A stretch of 64,000 nucleotides of DNA. It comes from Luzula sylvatica (Eukaryota; Streptophyta; Magnoliopsida; Poales; Juncaceae). Shown in pieces: positions 1-11,007 of the stretch. Made by a program: the position numbers and the translations under genes. Under the pieces are notes generated by a model that did not search any database, was not told the origin of the DNA, and worked only from the letters and a program-made list of their open reading frames with translations. How positions within the stretch are numbered: the stretch's first letter is position 1; the number at the start of each line of letters is the position of its first letter. The stretch is taken from NCBI GenBank assembly GCA_946800325.1, contig OX326958.1, forward strand, positions 31,107,314-31,171,313, read 5' to 3'.

Positions 1-15
1 TCTTTTTCAAGAAAA

Positions 16-396
16 ATGGCAGCCTCATCATCTTTTTCAATTGTAGCTCTTCTCCTCGTCTCTTTAACACTCATCTCAGCTCAGGCACCCGGAGTGGCTC
101 CAATTCCCGCACCGAAATTGTCCCCCAAGCCAGCACCGGTACCGTCCCCTATTCCTACGCTCGCTCCTGTACCAGTCGCATCTCCTCCAAGTGTGACTCC
201 GGCTTCCTCTCCACTCGCATCACCACCGGCCCCGCCAGCTGCAACTCCTGCCGAGGCTCCTTCCCCCACTGCCATCTCTCCATCCGCCGTCTTCTCGAGC
301 CCTCCGGCCGAGGCACCTGGCGTATCTGCTGGAGTTAGATCGGTTGCCAGCTTTGTAGTTCTAGCTGGTTCGTTGCTACTTGTCTCTGCATTTTAG
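16..396 (+). CDS. Classical arabinogalactan protein, copy 1
   Basis: Codes for a 126-residue classical AGP, a proteoglycan core of the plasma membrane and cell wall. Residues 1-22 are a signal peptide, probably cut before QAPG. The mature part is Pro/Ala/Ser/Thr/Val-rich with Ala-Pro, Ser-Pro and Thr-Pro dipeptides, which in this family are hydroxylated and carry arabinogalactan. A hydrophobic tail (about residues 109-126) follows small residues suited to GPI attachment. There are no introns. The 15 bases before the ATG match those before copy 3, which supports this start; the promoter lies outside the window. It is the first of three tandem paralogues, the others at 2768 and 12360. The conserved 3' flank (GAGATGAAA and following) is shared by all three. 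Family call is firm; the individual role is unknown. Confidence 0.93.
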   Translation: MAASSSFSIVALLLVSLTLISAQAPGVAPIPAPKLSPKPAPVPSPIPTLAPVPVASPPSVTPASSPLASPPAPPAATPAEAPSPTAISPSAVFSSPPAEAPGVSAGVRSVASFVVLAGSLLLVSAF

Positions 397-1317
397 AGAT
401 GAAATCGATTCATTGGTGTTTGATCCTAGAAAATTCCTTGATTTTTTGCGATTCATTCTTGTTAATAATTTATTGATATGTTATTTATTTTGAGATATTT
501 ATTATTTAATTCAATTCTGGTGAAATTTTTTTTTTGCCCCATGAGCATTGTTAAGACTTTTGGTTTAGCTACACTTGGCTTTCACTATGCTACTAGTCCA
601 TAAATTTTCTCTAGAATAATTTAATCAAATGAATAATCAAAGCGAAAAAAAGAGTCGTTAAGATGCAGCAATATTAATGAGCGTCCTCTTAATTACTCCG
701 AGTCAACTTTGCTGGCACATTCTTCGTAAAACCTGGAACCGAGTGATAATTTCATTTCAACATTTCTTTCATAATTATTTGTCAAGGTCGGAAATGACTT
801 GTATTGTATTAAGATTTCTATTCCAAAATAAAATTATAGACTTAACGGACTTTTATAATTTTCTAATTATAGTTCTAAAATATTACTAATATTTAATATT
901 TATTTTTTAAAAATATATCCTACATCTACAAAAATATAAAGAAAAAATGTTTTGTAATTGAAAATAATATATCAAAGGACATAACAAATAATTATACATC
1001 TAAAAATGTAGATTTTGAAATATTGAGAGCTCGTATGATCAAATGAAAAGTAATTTGCATTTATCAAAATTTAAATGAATATTAAAAGTATTAGTATAAG
1101 TATTTTTATGATTGTAATTTGAAATTATTGTATAATATATAAAATAGTTTATTTAATTGTATTTTTTTAAATATATTTATTTTAAAAGAGTAAGTGGGAA
1201 ATTAAGAGAGGAGGGGCATTCGTGATATTTGTCATGTTTTATAAGACTATTCATGATGATACATTGGGCATGTTTGATTTGGTGGATTAGGATGGATTGT
1301 ATTTGGATATTCATGAT
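397..1317. other. Intergenic, A/T-rich, no gene seen
   Basis: The first 150 bases are the 3' flank of AGP copy 1 and align with the 3' flanks of copies 2 and 3. The rest is A/T-rich with frequent stops on both strands. I see no gene and no element with readable ends. Confidence 0.6.
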
Positions 1318-1760
1318 TTCAACGCGTGAACAGTAAAGCTGATTATTAAAGGAAAAAAATTACCCTCTTCCCAAATGTACTCGCCGTATTTTTCATATGC
1401 GTATTATTGCATTTAATTAACGTGATAATTAGAATATATCATTAAAAAAATCATTAATATTGATTCAAATTCATAAATTCAAACTAACGTTAATTACGTA
1501 TTAAATTAATAGCTAACATGTACTAGTTATCATATTAATTAAATATACTAACTTAGAACATAGAGCATGTTGTGGTAAAATATGGGGAAAAATATCAATT
1601 TTTTTTATAAAAATTTCAACGATATTAAAAATCCGGTAATTTTTGTCAGATGGATACCACCAGGTTTTTAAAACCCGTTCTGAATTTTTTTGAAATATTT
1701 TCAAAATTAGAGTTATTTTTCGAATTCTCAATCTAAATTAGGTCACATGCAGAAAATGCT
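1318..1760. repeat. Single arm of the Helitron-associated inverted unit
   Basis: This stretch (GTACTCGCCGTATT, GCATTTAATTAACGTGATAA, then a poly-T area) matches one arm of the inverted units inside the Helitron at about 34.5-35.6 kb. The opposite arm and the Helitron 3' hairpin are not seen here, so I call it a fragment of that family. Confidence 0.55.
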
Positions 1761-1789
1761 CATTGTTTTAAAACTGTTTTAATACCCCA

Positions 1790-2033
1790 AACGTGGATGA
1801 CACGTGTAATCAAATGTTTGTTATCGGCTTGAATATTTGTAGTGATGTTTTTTTCCTTAAATTGTATTTATATTTATACTTCAAATATTAACATATATGT
1901 TAATATTAATTAATATTATGAATTTATTTGTTAACATAATATAAAATGATCATCAGATATACACGTAACTATGTTAGAGATGAAATGAATTATTAAATAT
2001 GGTGTGATGGATATATTATCATATAATTATGTA
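1790..2033. repeat. Upstream flank shared by AGP copies 2 and 3
   Basis: Aligns with 6700-6985 (shared: TTGGCTTGAATATTTG-like stretch, then TTAACATAATATAA and AAAATGATCATCA), which is the matching upstream flank of AGP copy 3. This shows that the tandem duplication covered about 1 kb of 5' DNA as well as the coding region. It is broken by the MITE at 2034-2230 in this copy and by two hAT insertions in the other. Confidence 0.75.
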
Positions 2034-2230
2034 CAGTGGCGGATATTGTCCCAAATCAATGGGGGACGGTAATCTAGAGGTGGTTACAGTGAGAAATTTT
2101 CAAATTTTTTTGGGAGGAAGGTAGTACATAATTTTACAGCTCTATCGTAAAATACATTGACATAATTTATATATTATCGTTAAATGAGAGGACAACTGTC
2201 ATTTCTAATTCCTTAATAGATTCGTCACTG
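2034..2230. mobile_element. hAT MITE (Tip100-like ends), 197 bp
   Basis: Ends are CAGTGGCGGAT and, inverted, CAGTGACGAAT. Flanking 8-bp repeats are ATTATGTA (2026-2033) and ATTACGTC (2231-2238), 6/8 identical. The corresponding place in the AGP copy 3 flank (around 10985-11000) is an empty site, which supports both boundaries. There is no coding capacity, so it is non-autonomous. Confidence 0.75.
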
Positions 2231-2767
2231 ATTACGTCATGTATTGTCGTGCTTCCTGTAAAAGCGTGATTAATGCCAATTGCAACCTGATCGTAACCCA
2301 TCGAAACGCGTACCTAATCTAAACATGACTTTAATAAAGCCCACATTACAACCTGAAACCGAGTCATACTATTTGTCTAGGTTGGAAAATTAAATCTCCA
2401 ACCGAGTCATAATATTTGTCTGGGTTGGAAAAATATTTAATCAAGCCTAAGCATCACATCTCTCTGGTATCCAAGAATGAAAATTTATATTATATATTAC
2501 AGATATTATATATTATAATATTCCAAAGTAACATGCAAAGATGCAACGGCTAACTTTGCTGTTGTCAACATCGCAGAATTATCTTTTTTTTATTAATTTC
2601 CTCTTTCTTTCATCAACGTCTTAATCTCCTCTTCATTACCCAAAACTCCTATAAATACCTCCTCATACTCGTCTCTCTAAACAACACAAAATCTCTCATT
2701 ACAAACTTTAACACTATATTCAATCTAAATTTTCTCTTGTTTGTCACTGCTAGATTTTTAAAAAAAA
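2231..2767 (+). promoter_or_regulatory. AGP copy 2 promoter with TATA box
   Basis: A TATA box (TATAAATA) sits at 2650-2657. Upstream is a block strongly conserved with copy 3 (about 2530-2585: ACATGCAAAGATGCAACGGC and on; in copy 3 about 12148-12200). Also conserved is a tandem pair of about 43 bp units starting AACCGAGTCAT (2353-2440; in copy 3 11985-12075). The leader CTCTCTAAACAACACAAAAT is shared with copy 3. Conservation while the DNA between drifts suggests regulatory function, but no factor can be named with certainty. Confidence 0.7.
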
Positions 2768-3151
2768 ATGGCCATGTCATCATGTTTCTCAATCCTTTCT
2801 CTTCTTTTTGTCTCGCTAACCGTCATCTCTGCCCAAGCTCCCGGAGCTGCACCGATCCCTGCCCCTAAATTGTCCCCCAACCCGGCACCGGTACCGTCCC
2901 CTGTTCCGACACTCGCTCCTGTACCGGTTGCATCTTCTCCAGTTCTGACTCCAGCTTCCTCTCCACTCGCATCGCCACCGGCACCGCTAGCTGCAACTCC
3001 GTCTGAAGCTCCCTCCACCTTCGCCGTCTCTCCCTCTGCCATCTTCTCGAGCCCTCCGGCCGAGGCCCCTGGTGTATCTGCTGGTTTTAGATTCGTTGCC
3101 AGCTATGTAGTTCTCGCTGGTTCTTTGCTACTAATCATCTCTGCTCTTTAG
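2768..3151 (+). CDS. Classical arabinogalactan protein, copy 2
   Basis: Codes for a 127-residue classical AGP. The order is signal peptide (residues 1-22, ending VISA before QAPG), a proline-rich AGP backbone (PIPAPKLSPNPAPVPSPVPT and on), then a hydrophobic GPI-signal tail (ASYVVLAGSLLLIISAL). It is uninterrupted and has no intron. It has the most complete promoter of the three paralogues, with a TATA box at 2650-2657. The protein is closest to copy 3 at the N-terminus and keeps a SerThr/Ala/Val stretch (about residues 82-92) that copy 3 lacks. Expected location is the plasma membrane outer face and cell wall. Confidence 0.93.
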   Translation: MAMSSCFSILSLLFVSLTVISAQAPGAAPIPAPKLSPNPAPVPSPVPTLAPVPVASSPVLTPASSPLASPPAPLAATPSEAPSTFAVSPSAIFSSPPAEAPGVSAGFRFVASYVVLAGSLLLIISAL

Positions 3152-4602
3152 AGATGAAATTTATTCATTGGTGCTGGATCTAGAGATTTACTTGATTCTT
3201 TGCTATTCATTCTTGTTAATATTATAATTATATTATATGTTATTTATTTCCAGATATTAATTCAATTCTTTCAGTAATGGTAAATCTATTTCTGGCATGA
3301 TCATTATTACTTTTTGCTTGACTACGCACGGTTTGCTCGGCTTTCGCTCGGCTTTCGCTCGGCTTTCGTTATAGTTAATCGGTACCCTCGATTCTCGAAT
3401 GTGGAAAACGATTGATAGTCATCAAATTATAAATATACTAAGTGTTCTAAATATTGATCCATATCATCGATTTCTCGGTTTCATGTCGTTAATCGGTACA
3501 TGACTATTACGATATGTCTCATATCGATTGATTAAATCGATCGTCTGGTATATGAATCGATATATCCTGATATGGACCAATTTGAACTCGAATTATATTT
3601 TTTTTTAATAAGATTAACTTGGATGCGGTCCATTATTCTTCATTTTACTCGAGATTTATTTTGTATTATTGAATTTTAAATATTAATCATGTAGAATTTT
3701 GAATTATAGTATAAATAAATATTATAAATTTTTTATTAATATAATATAAATATTTAATATTGAAAAATGAAAATCGGTCACTGATATGGTCCGATATGAT
3801 TTTCCTATATCGATAAAATCGTTTGTCGGTGGCTGATCGATTTGTAAACGATATGTGATATCTATAATATTGTATAAATTCCAAATCCTAATTTTCTCTC
3901 TCTCTCTTCTAGATGAAAGCCTTAAATCTAATTTCTCTCTCCTCTCGCACACAAACACAACAACCGCCACACACCCTACTCTTTCCTCTTCTTAGTTCTC
4001 TACTCTCGTGGATTTGTTGATTTTTTCGTTCGTTTTTGGCTGTCATCTTTTGTTATGATTTTTTGCTACGATTTTTTTGCTGCAATTTTCTTCACGCACC
4101 ATATCTCCTTTAATTTTGGGTTACGGTGGCATGATATATTTTCTCATATCAAATCTAGGATAAACGAACCTAAAAAATATATTATGTATAAAAGTATAGA
4201 AATAGCATATATGGGGATGACACGGGCTGCATTAATCATGTATTGTCAAAGTATGTGCCATGACTCATATCGGTTTATTGAATTATCGGTTTATTGGTCG
4301 AACCCATATATCAATCGGTTCAATCAGAGCTGGTCCTGTGTTTTGACGGCTGTAGGTGAATTTTAAAACGAGAGTTTCATAATATAAGAACATTTTTTTT
4401 ATATTCAAATGAATTTACAAATACAACAATTAAATTCGAACAATCCAAAATTTATGACAAATCGTAGAGTTAAAACAAATTTAGTAAATAAGAAGAATAA
4501 ACCTTGAATTGGAACCAAAAGGTGAAATGTGAATTTAATTAGATAATAAGCGATTTTTTTGTGTTGCCGGATTTGAACTTAATTTTTGAAATTGAACTTG
4601 GG
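3152..4602. other. Intergenic; short 11-bp tandem repeat; no gene seen
   Basis: After the conserved AGP 3' flank there are three tandem copies of GCTCGGCTTTC at 3335-3369. The region 3450-3860 is rich in CGATAT/ATATCG words on both strands (for example 3780-3850 against 3500-3560) and may be an old DNA transposon, but I could not fix its ends. The ORFs here are short and unlike any known protein. Confidence 0.45.

Positions 4603-4636
<34 letters not shown>
4603..4636. repeat. (TA)n microsatellite
   Basis: An uninterrupted run of TA dinucleotides, followed at once by GGGGCCGGTTCCGTTGAGAT. Confidence 0.9.
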
Positions 4637-4639
<3 letters not shown>

Positions 4640-5630
4640 GCCGGTTCCGTTGAGATTTTATTTCGAGTCCTTATTTCGAGTCCGAATTTCGACCGTGGAT
4701 CAAGATTCGATGAGTGGCTGATATTTACTCCAAATATTACATGTTGCCTATTATATTCCTGCCCGAAATTCCTGCCCTGCCAAAGTTTTCAATTTATGCC
4801 CGAATATATGGACTAGCCAAAAAAAATCAGATTTCTGCAAAATTACCTTATGTGGAGTCTTTCTCTCTATTTCCTCGTTAAGAGAGGCAAGCAAGCTTCT
4901 TTGTTTGTAGTTTGTACAACCTATTATTTTCTTTGTTTACAAGAGGTAAACAAATTAAGTCTTTGAAACTGACTAGTGTCATTACCAGAGACAAGGAAAA
5001 TAGTTCAGATTTCAGAATGGTACCACTGTACCAATCAGTTGGCAACACTTTTAGATATTAAAACACAAACAAGTCTTTATTACCATGTGCAAATTGAATA
5101 TACAATTGCTTAAATTACACAAACAAAGTTCAATTTAGTGACTCGCAATTACAAACCCAAATTTTGAGATATCATAATCTTTTTTTTAGATATCAATTAC
5201 TCCAGTTCCACTCATTAGTTTGAAGTCCCTATTGTAATCCCTCTTGTTTACAGTGCTAACACACATATAACTGAACTCATTTGATAATCCTAAGACACAT
5301 ACTAATTTTACTAGTACGGTGCCATTCATACTAATTGCAAATCATATCATAGTCTTTTAAGCTAGCAAATCGTGCTCCAGGAGGGTTAAGACTCGATCGC
5401 TCGAGGAAACTCAACCTCTCTAACGATTCGGTCGAAAAGCCCAAACACTAGTGAAGAAACATTAAAGAGTTTGCAATGCGATCTATGAAGGAACATGAGC
5501 GAATGAGCGAGAGGTGTAGGGAAGGTGGAAGCTTGACTAACACAAATTGAGGAAGGATGAAGAAAATGAGTTTCCATACTGGGCAACAAAACTAGACACG
5601 GGCAGAGATATAATAGTTGGGTAGCGTTTT
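4637..5630. other. Intergenic, no gene supported
   Basis: A/T-rich with no convincing exon. A 67-residue minus-strand ORF (5386-5589) has no recognisable domain and no codon or splice support. The stretch lies between two (TA)n tracts and could be one inserted element flanked by simple repeat, but no terminal repeat is clear. Confidence 0.4.
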
Positions 5631-5651
5631 CTATCTATCTATCTATATATA

Positions 5652-5692
<41 letters not shown>
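5631..5692. repeat. (CTAT)n / (TA)n microsatellite
   Basis: CTAT repeats pass into a long TA run ending at 5692. Confidence 0.9.
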
Positions 5693-5694
<2 letters not shown>

Positions 5695-6699
5695 ATCTCG
5701 TATTTTTTGAGACTTTAGGCAATGGTCTGTTGGATCAAAGTCCAGAATTGTTCCTGGGTTCAACCGCTGGATTGAAAGTGTAAAACAAATTATCATATCT
5801 AACCACGTAAATTTCAAATATCACGCATAACAAATTTAGTTGTTTCAATCCAATTATTCAATCATAAGAAAAATACAAAGTTTAATACTCAATTAACGTA
5901 CAAATACCCAACATAGAATTGTAATTTTTATTTAATTTAATTAGGAAAATTATAAGTTTCAATCAAAAGTCCAATGATTAACTAAAGAGTATACCAAAAA
6001 ACTTTTAGTTTATTGTTGGATTTAGAAAAGGCGTGCTCAAGTGATGGAAGTTTGAAGAATCATTGTATTAATCTTGAAGATTTTTGAAGCATGACGGAGT
6101 TTCGTGTGTTGATGGAAATTATTTGTACGTGGAGTAGAAATGTTTGAAATTTGTTTGCCAAAAAAAAAATAAAAAGGCCAATTGAAGAGCTTAATTATTT
6201 GAACCACATCAAAATTTGCTATCCAAATACTTCAAATGCTTATGTAGTGTTTTTGACGATACTAGTGACCGTTGTTTCGGGAGAAATGAGTTTTTGAAAA
6301 CAAAATTTGATTAATAATTATCTTTGATCAACAATATCACAAGAGAGAAATTAAATTATTTGAATTTATTATCGATAGAAAATAACTTAGTACAAGAAAT
6401 AGATTACACACAAGTGATTGATATTTTTGTTTTTAAGAATGCAAGAAAGGTAGCATTTAAATGATAATCATAAAATTTGTAATTCTAATATATTAAAAAA
6501 AAATTTGTTTTTTATTTAATATGGTTAATTTTTTGAAAAAATTTAAATTGAAATTGTTTATGATTTTTTTTAAATAATAATTCATGTGATCCGCTCTTAA
6601 ATAGGCCCCGACCGGCTCAATAAAATCTGAGACCGGTCATGGAGGAGCATTACATTAATACTCCAACCGCGGATGGACTGGTCCGGAGGAGCATTACAT
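5693..6699. other. Intergenic; small direct duplication near 6640-6720
   Basis: No gene seen. Near the right end, GGAGGAGCATTACAT..AATAC and CAACCGCGGATG are repeated in tandem (about 6641-6680 and 6677-6720), a local duplication of roughly 36 bp at the start of the AGP-copy-3 upstream block. Confidence 0.45.
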
Positions 6700-6985
6700 C
6701 AATACCCAAACCGCGGATGACATGCTGCATATACTAGTGACTTCTCACAATCAAAATATTTTTTATTGGCTTGAATATTTGGAGTGATATTTTCTCCGTA
6801 AAATTATATTATACTTTAAATATTAACATGACACTAATATGTATGTTAATGTTAATGTTATATTAATTAAATTAAAAAAATGAACTATGTGTTAACATAA
6901 TATAATACAAAATGATCATCAAATATGCATGTAATGTAATTATGTTTGGGTAAATTATAAAATATGTTGCGACATGACATATTAT
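6700..6985. repeat. AGP copy 3 upstream flank, left piece
   Basis: Aligns with 1790-2033 upstream of AGP copy 2. It continues at 10977-11007 once the hAT element at 6986-10976 is removed, and then at 11858 after removal of the hAT MITE. Confidence 0.72.
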
Positions 6986-7676
6986 TAAGGGTGTCAAATG
7001 TTCAGATAGCGGTTTGGATAGTGGTCGTACTAGATCCATATCCATATTTTTTTTTGGATACATATTCGGATCCGGATACGGTTCGGATATTATCGGATAC
7101 GAATACGGTTTATATTCAGATATTAAAACTGATACTACGATATTGGAATATAATATTTTTTTTAAAATTAGAGTGGTAATTATTTTATAATTTTTAATTA
7201 GAGGAAAATAAAAAAGAGTACAATAAAACATTAATTTTTTTTTTGCATGGTGTATCTGGCAGAATATGAACCAAATCCAACATAAAAACAAGAATCCAAT
7301 GAAATAAAAAAAAACATGAATTTTTTATAAACACAAATCCAATATTTATTGTGATTTCGAGAAAAAATATATATAAAATAATATGATTAGTTTGATAAAC
7401 ACAAATCCATTGAATTTTATCAATAGTTAATGTGACTTGTTTTATAAACACAAATACATATCAAATATCGATAATTTGTAGAACATGTTAAAAACACACA
7501 AAAAAACATATTAATACAAAAATGATAATGTCACTATTTCCAACCTACTAATTAAGATGATCGTCATTCTTTTTAAAGACATAACAAACCGAGGGTTATT
7601 CGCCAAATAAACAAATTATCAGTTAATATCAAATAAGTAAATATATAAAAATGTATATGAAAATATGAATTAATAT

Positions 7677-8891
7677 CAGTGTTTAAAATTGTGGCGATAT
7701 TACGGTCTGGAATTTAGAATCGCAACTTCGCAATGAAAATATTGCGACAAATAGCGTTTTTGTGATATTGCGGATATTGCGGTGAGATTGCGGCGATATA
7801 TCGGGTATAATTGCGGATATATCGGGTCAACATTGCGGAACTTATTAAAGGTATAATTTATATCCATTAACAAAGAAATATTCAAATCCATTAGACATTA
7901 AGATATCCAAATCCATTAATAACCAAACCCACTATAGATTAAGTCACGGACCACCAAAGTATTTATTGGACATTAAGACAAATCCATTAATATCCGATCC
8001 ACTTAATAACCAAACCCAAATCCATTAAGACAAATAAGGTCAAAAACACCAAAGTGACTTCTTCTCTTCCCCAGCCAGAGACCAAAGTATTTTCCCATAC
8101 ACTCGTGACTTAGCAAAATAGGTCAAAAACACTTGCCGCCAACCTGCAGGAAGTTGATGCCGCCGGTTTGTGCCTGGAACCGGTGATCCGTCGTCGTCAG
8201 GTCGAAGGGGAGGAGCCAAGGAAGCTTTTTCAAGTTTCTATTTCTTCAATTTTGTCCTCTTTCTCCTAATTACGGGTTGAGCTAGACATTAGTTGTAGTT
8301 GCTTTTTGTTTTTGAGAACTAAGTATTTTGTGTTGTTTTTGTTATTTTGAAATTTAATGTTTTAATTATGGACATGTACCCAAATATTTTGCAACTAATT
8401 TCTTACTAATTTCATGTTTTTATTTCATGTTTTTAGAACCAAGTAAAAGCTTTGAATCATGAAAAAAAAATGAAGAAAATGGGTTTTGCCACTGTCACTG
8501 GCCGCCAATATTTTTGGCAACTAATTCTTTGGCCCCTCCCACTGTACAGTAGTAGTAGTAGTGTATTTCATGTTATTATAATTTCATTTTATATTTTTAA
8601 TTTATGCCAATGTTTTTTATGGTTAGGGGTGAAAATGAAAATGGGTTGTGCCAAATTATTTCCATAAATATAAATTTAATTATTTAAGATTGAAATATAT
8701 AATTTAGTGATATAATTATGATACAACATTTGTGAAATATATAAAAAATACACCATAATTATTACATAAATTAATATCGCAACGGTCGTCCGCAATAAGT
8801 TCATTGCGCCGCAATTGCGTTCGCAAACGCAATCCGCTACAAAAAAAATACCCGACCGCAACGGACCGTAATATCGTAATTTAAAACATTG
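7677..8891. mobile_element. Nested hAT element, 1215 bp, non-autonomous
   Basis: Ends are CAGTGTTTAAAATTG.. and, inverted, CAATGTTTTAAATT.., followed on both sides by CGATATTACGGTC. The 8-bp target duplication ATTAATAT (7669-7676 and 8892-8899) is perfect. It lies inside the hAT at 6986-10976, so it inserted later. A G/C-richer central part (about 8120-8220) could be captured host DNA, but no known protein is recognised and no transposase is seen. Confidence 0.88.
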
Positions 8892-8919
8892 ATTAATATA
8901 TAACCTTTTTACCGGCTTT

Positions 8920-10830
8920 CACCCAATGTTGAATGCAAATTAATGCTTCGGCGGTCTCCGAATCCAATCGACTCCTAAAAGGATCGATTATACGACCACC
9001 CGTACTAAAAATCGACTCTGATGCAACCGAAGAAACCGGTATAGCCAACACATCGCGCGCAATTCTTGAAAGAATAGGATATTCTCTTCCTTCCGTTTTC
9101 CACCATGAAAGTATCTAATCCTTTTTTGTTAGAACACGGAATTCTTTTCATATAGTTATCCAAATCGGATTTGAAAGAAGTTGGTTGATTCTCATCTCCA
9201 AAAACTTGACCAAATCATTATCCAAATCATCGTTTTCAATGCCTAGTCCCGAATTACTACCGGGAATGTCAAATCCATCGTTTTGAACCACATTGTTTTT
9301 AAATTTTGATGAATACTCGAAATGCATTTTTTTATCATTATATTTAACTCATCAATTTCTTTTGTACCACCGTTACCAAAAACTTTTGGAAAATAATATT
9401 CAATCAACCCCATCTTATATCGGGGATCCAAAAAACAAACAATAGCTAACGCGGTCTTTGATTGGTATCAATATTTATCGAATTTATTTTTCATTGACAT
9501 GGTCATTTCCATTAGGATTGGATTCACATTCTTACAACATGATTCGATTTTTATTTTAATATCAAAAAATTATTTGAAAATAAATTAGAAGTTGGATACA
9601 ATGTACCCCAAAAAAAGCTTGGTAATGGCCTAAAAATATTTCAAACAATTATATATTTTATCCACATCATTCCATTCTTAATTAGTAAGGAAATTTGGGT
9701 ACCTTGAAGGATCAATAAAATGCATTCTCTCTAATGCTTCTCGAAAATACAATGCATCTTTAAGCGTCATGCAAGTAGAGTTCCACCGAATACAAACATC
9801 CGATGAAATCCCTTTCGTCTTTTGTAGATTGCACTCAATCGCTCTCTTTTGGAATTCCGAAAACAATAATGGTGAGTTTTTTATTTTCAATACAATTTCT
9901 CTTATTCCGCCAGTCTTTTTTTTTTGATCTTTCTTACCCCATCTCGAACAACTAAAGTAATTTTATGTGCCACACATCTTACATGAAACAACTCTCCACC
10001 ACAAGCAAGAGCTTCGCTTTCATTGAGCCTTTCAATTATTTTCTTAATACAAACACCATTCACACTATCGTTATCTAGTGTAAACGAAAATAATTTTCCG
10101 TCAACATTCCAATAACATAAATATTTCAATACCACCTCACTAACATTATCACCCGTGTCTTCCTTCCAAACACACGGAATTCATTACTCTTTTTTGAATT
10201 CCCCAATTATCATTAATAAAATGTATTGTAGCACACTAGTAACTCTTGTTTTGCCTCGAGGTCGAAAGATCCATGGTGCCGCTAAGTCGCCAAGAATTTG
10301 ACACCAAATAATTGTACAATTTATTCTTTTCTTCAAAATACATCTCGAGTATTTCTTTCTTGTATGTGTTACATGTTTAAATAGGAAAAGAAGGACGGAG
10401 AGATTTAATAAACTCTATAAAATAATTATGCTCCACAATCGGAAATGATACTCATGCATAATTATTGTTAAGACCATTTTTTTTACTTACATCTTTATAT
10501 CTTCATCATAAGTAAATGATTCCAATTTTTTCATCAAATTAAGCTCCTTTTGTTCATTCTTGATTAAATATTTTTTTCTCGTAATGTTTGCTTAAATGGC
10601 TAGTCCCCGCCGTACTACAACCATTAAATTTTTGACCGCATTTTTCATAAACAACTTCAGTAACCAAAATTTCTTTTCCATTTACAAATTATTTAACATC
10701 TTTTTATTAGACAAATTCCAAACTTTAGAAGTTAATTTCTTTTATTTTTTCACAGCGGGCTCGGGTGAAAGAGATGTACCACCTCTATTTAGTTGAGTAA
10801 ATGTAACATCGTTATTAGATGGATTTTCAT
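8920..10830 (-). pseudogene. hAT transposase pseudogene (BED finger plus hAT C-terminal domain)
   Basis: Read on the minus strand, the pieces run in order. First come an N-terminal stretch (10742-10830) and a BED zinc-finger region (about 10600-10745: KLTSKVW then GTSHLSKHYEK). The catalytic core follows (9902-10135: FTLDNDSVNGVCIKK and ELFHVRCVAHKITLVVRDGV), then 9678-9890 (IRWNSTCMTLKDALYFREAL) and 9243-9431 (MDPRYKMGLIEYYFPKVFG). Last is the hAT dimerisation domain (about 8921-9090: ARDVLAIPVSSVASESIFST, then GGRIIDPFRSRL). These are hallmarks of RICESLEEPER/Ac-type transposases. In-frame stops (one just before KLTSKVW) and frameshifts break it into at least five frames. Confidence 0.9.
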
Positions 10831-11007
10831 AATTTGATGACCTCCTAGATCCGGATCCGGATCCGAAAATATGGATATGGTTCTGACCCGGATGCGGTTG
10901 TTTTTTTCGAACCCGAATAGTTTTTCGGATACGGTTCGGGACGGTTCGGTCAATATCCACACCATTGACATCACTACATATTATCATATAGTTACGTCGA
11001 GTTTTAT

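Larger units (their letters stand above)
6986..10976 (-). mobile_element. hAT transposon, 3991 bp, decayed and carrying a nested hAT
   Basis: Ends are TAAGGGTGTCAA and, inverted, TAGTGATGTCAA (9/12). The flanking 8-bp target duplication CATATTAT (6978-6985 and 10977-10984) is perfect. The paralogous AGP copy 2 flank around 2011-2030 is uninterrupted here, giving an empty-site proof. Both ends have subterminal GGATCCGGAT/GGTTCGGAT words. The inside carries a minus-strand hAT transposase pseudogene (8920-10830). A second hAT of 1215 bp (7677-8891) has landed just past its 3' end. Autonomous in origin, now dead. Confidence 0.88.

Noticed and set aside
81..275. Gly/Ala-rich ORFs antisense to the AGP genes (also 2758-3042, 12350-12709, 12457-12663)
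   Set aside because: They are mirror frames of the Pro/Ala-rich AGP coding sequence, whose codons contain few antisense stops. No own promoter or start context is seen.
5386..5589. 67-residue minus-strand ORF
   Set aside because: No homology recognised, no promoter or splice support, single short frame in A/T-rich DNA.
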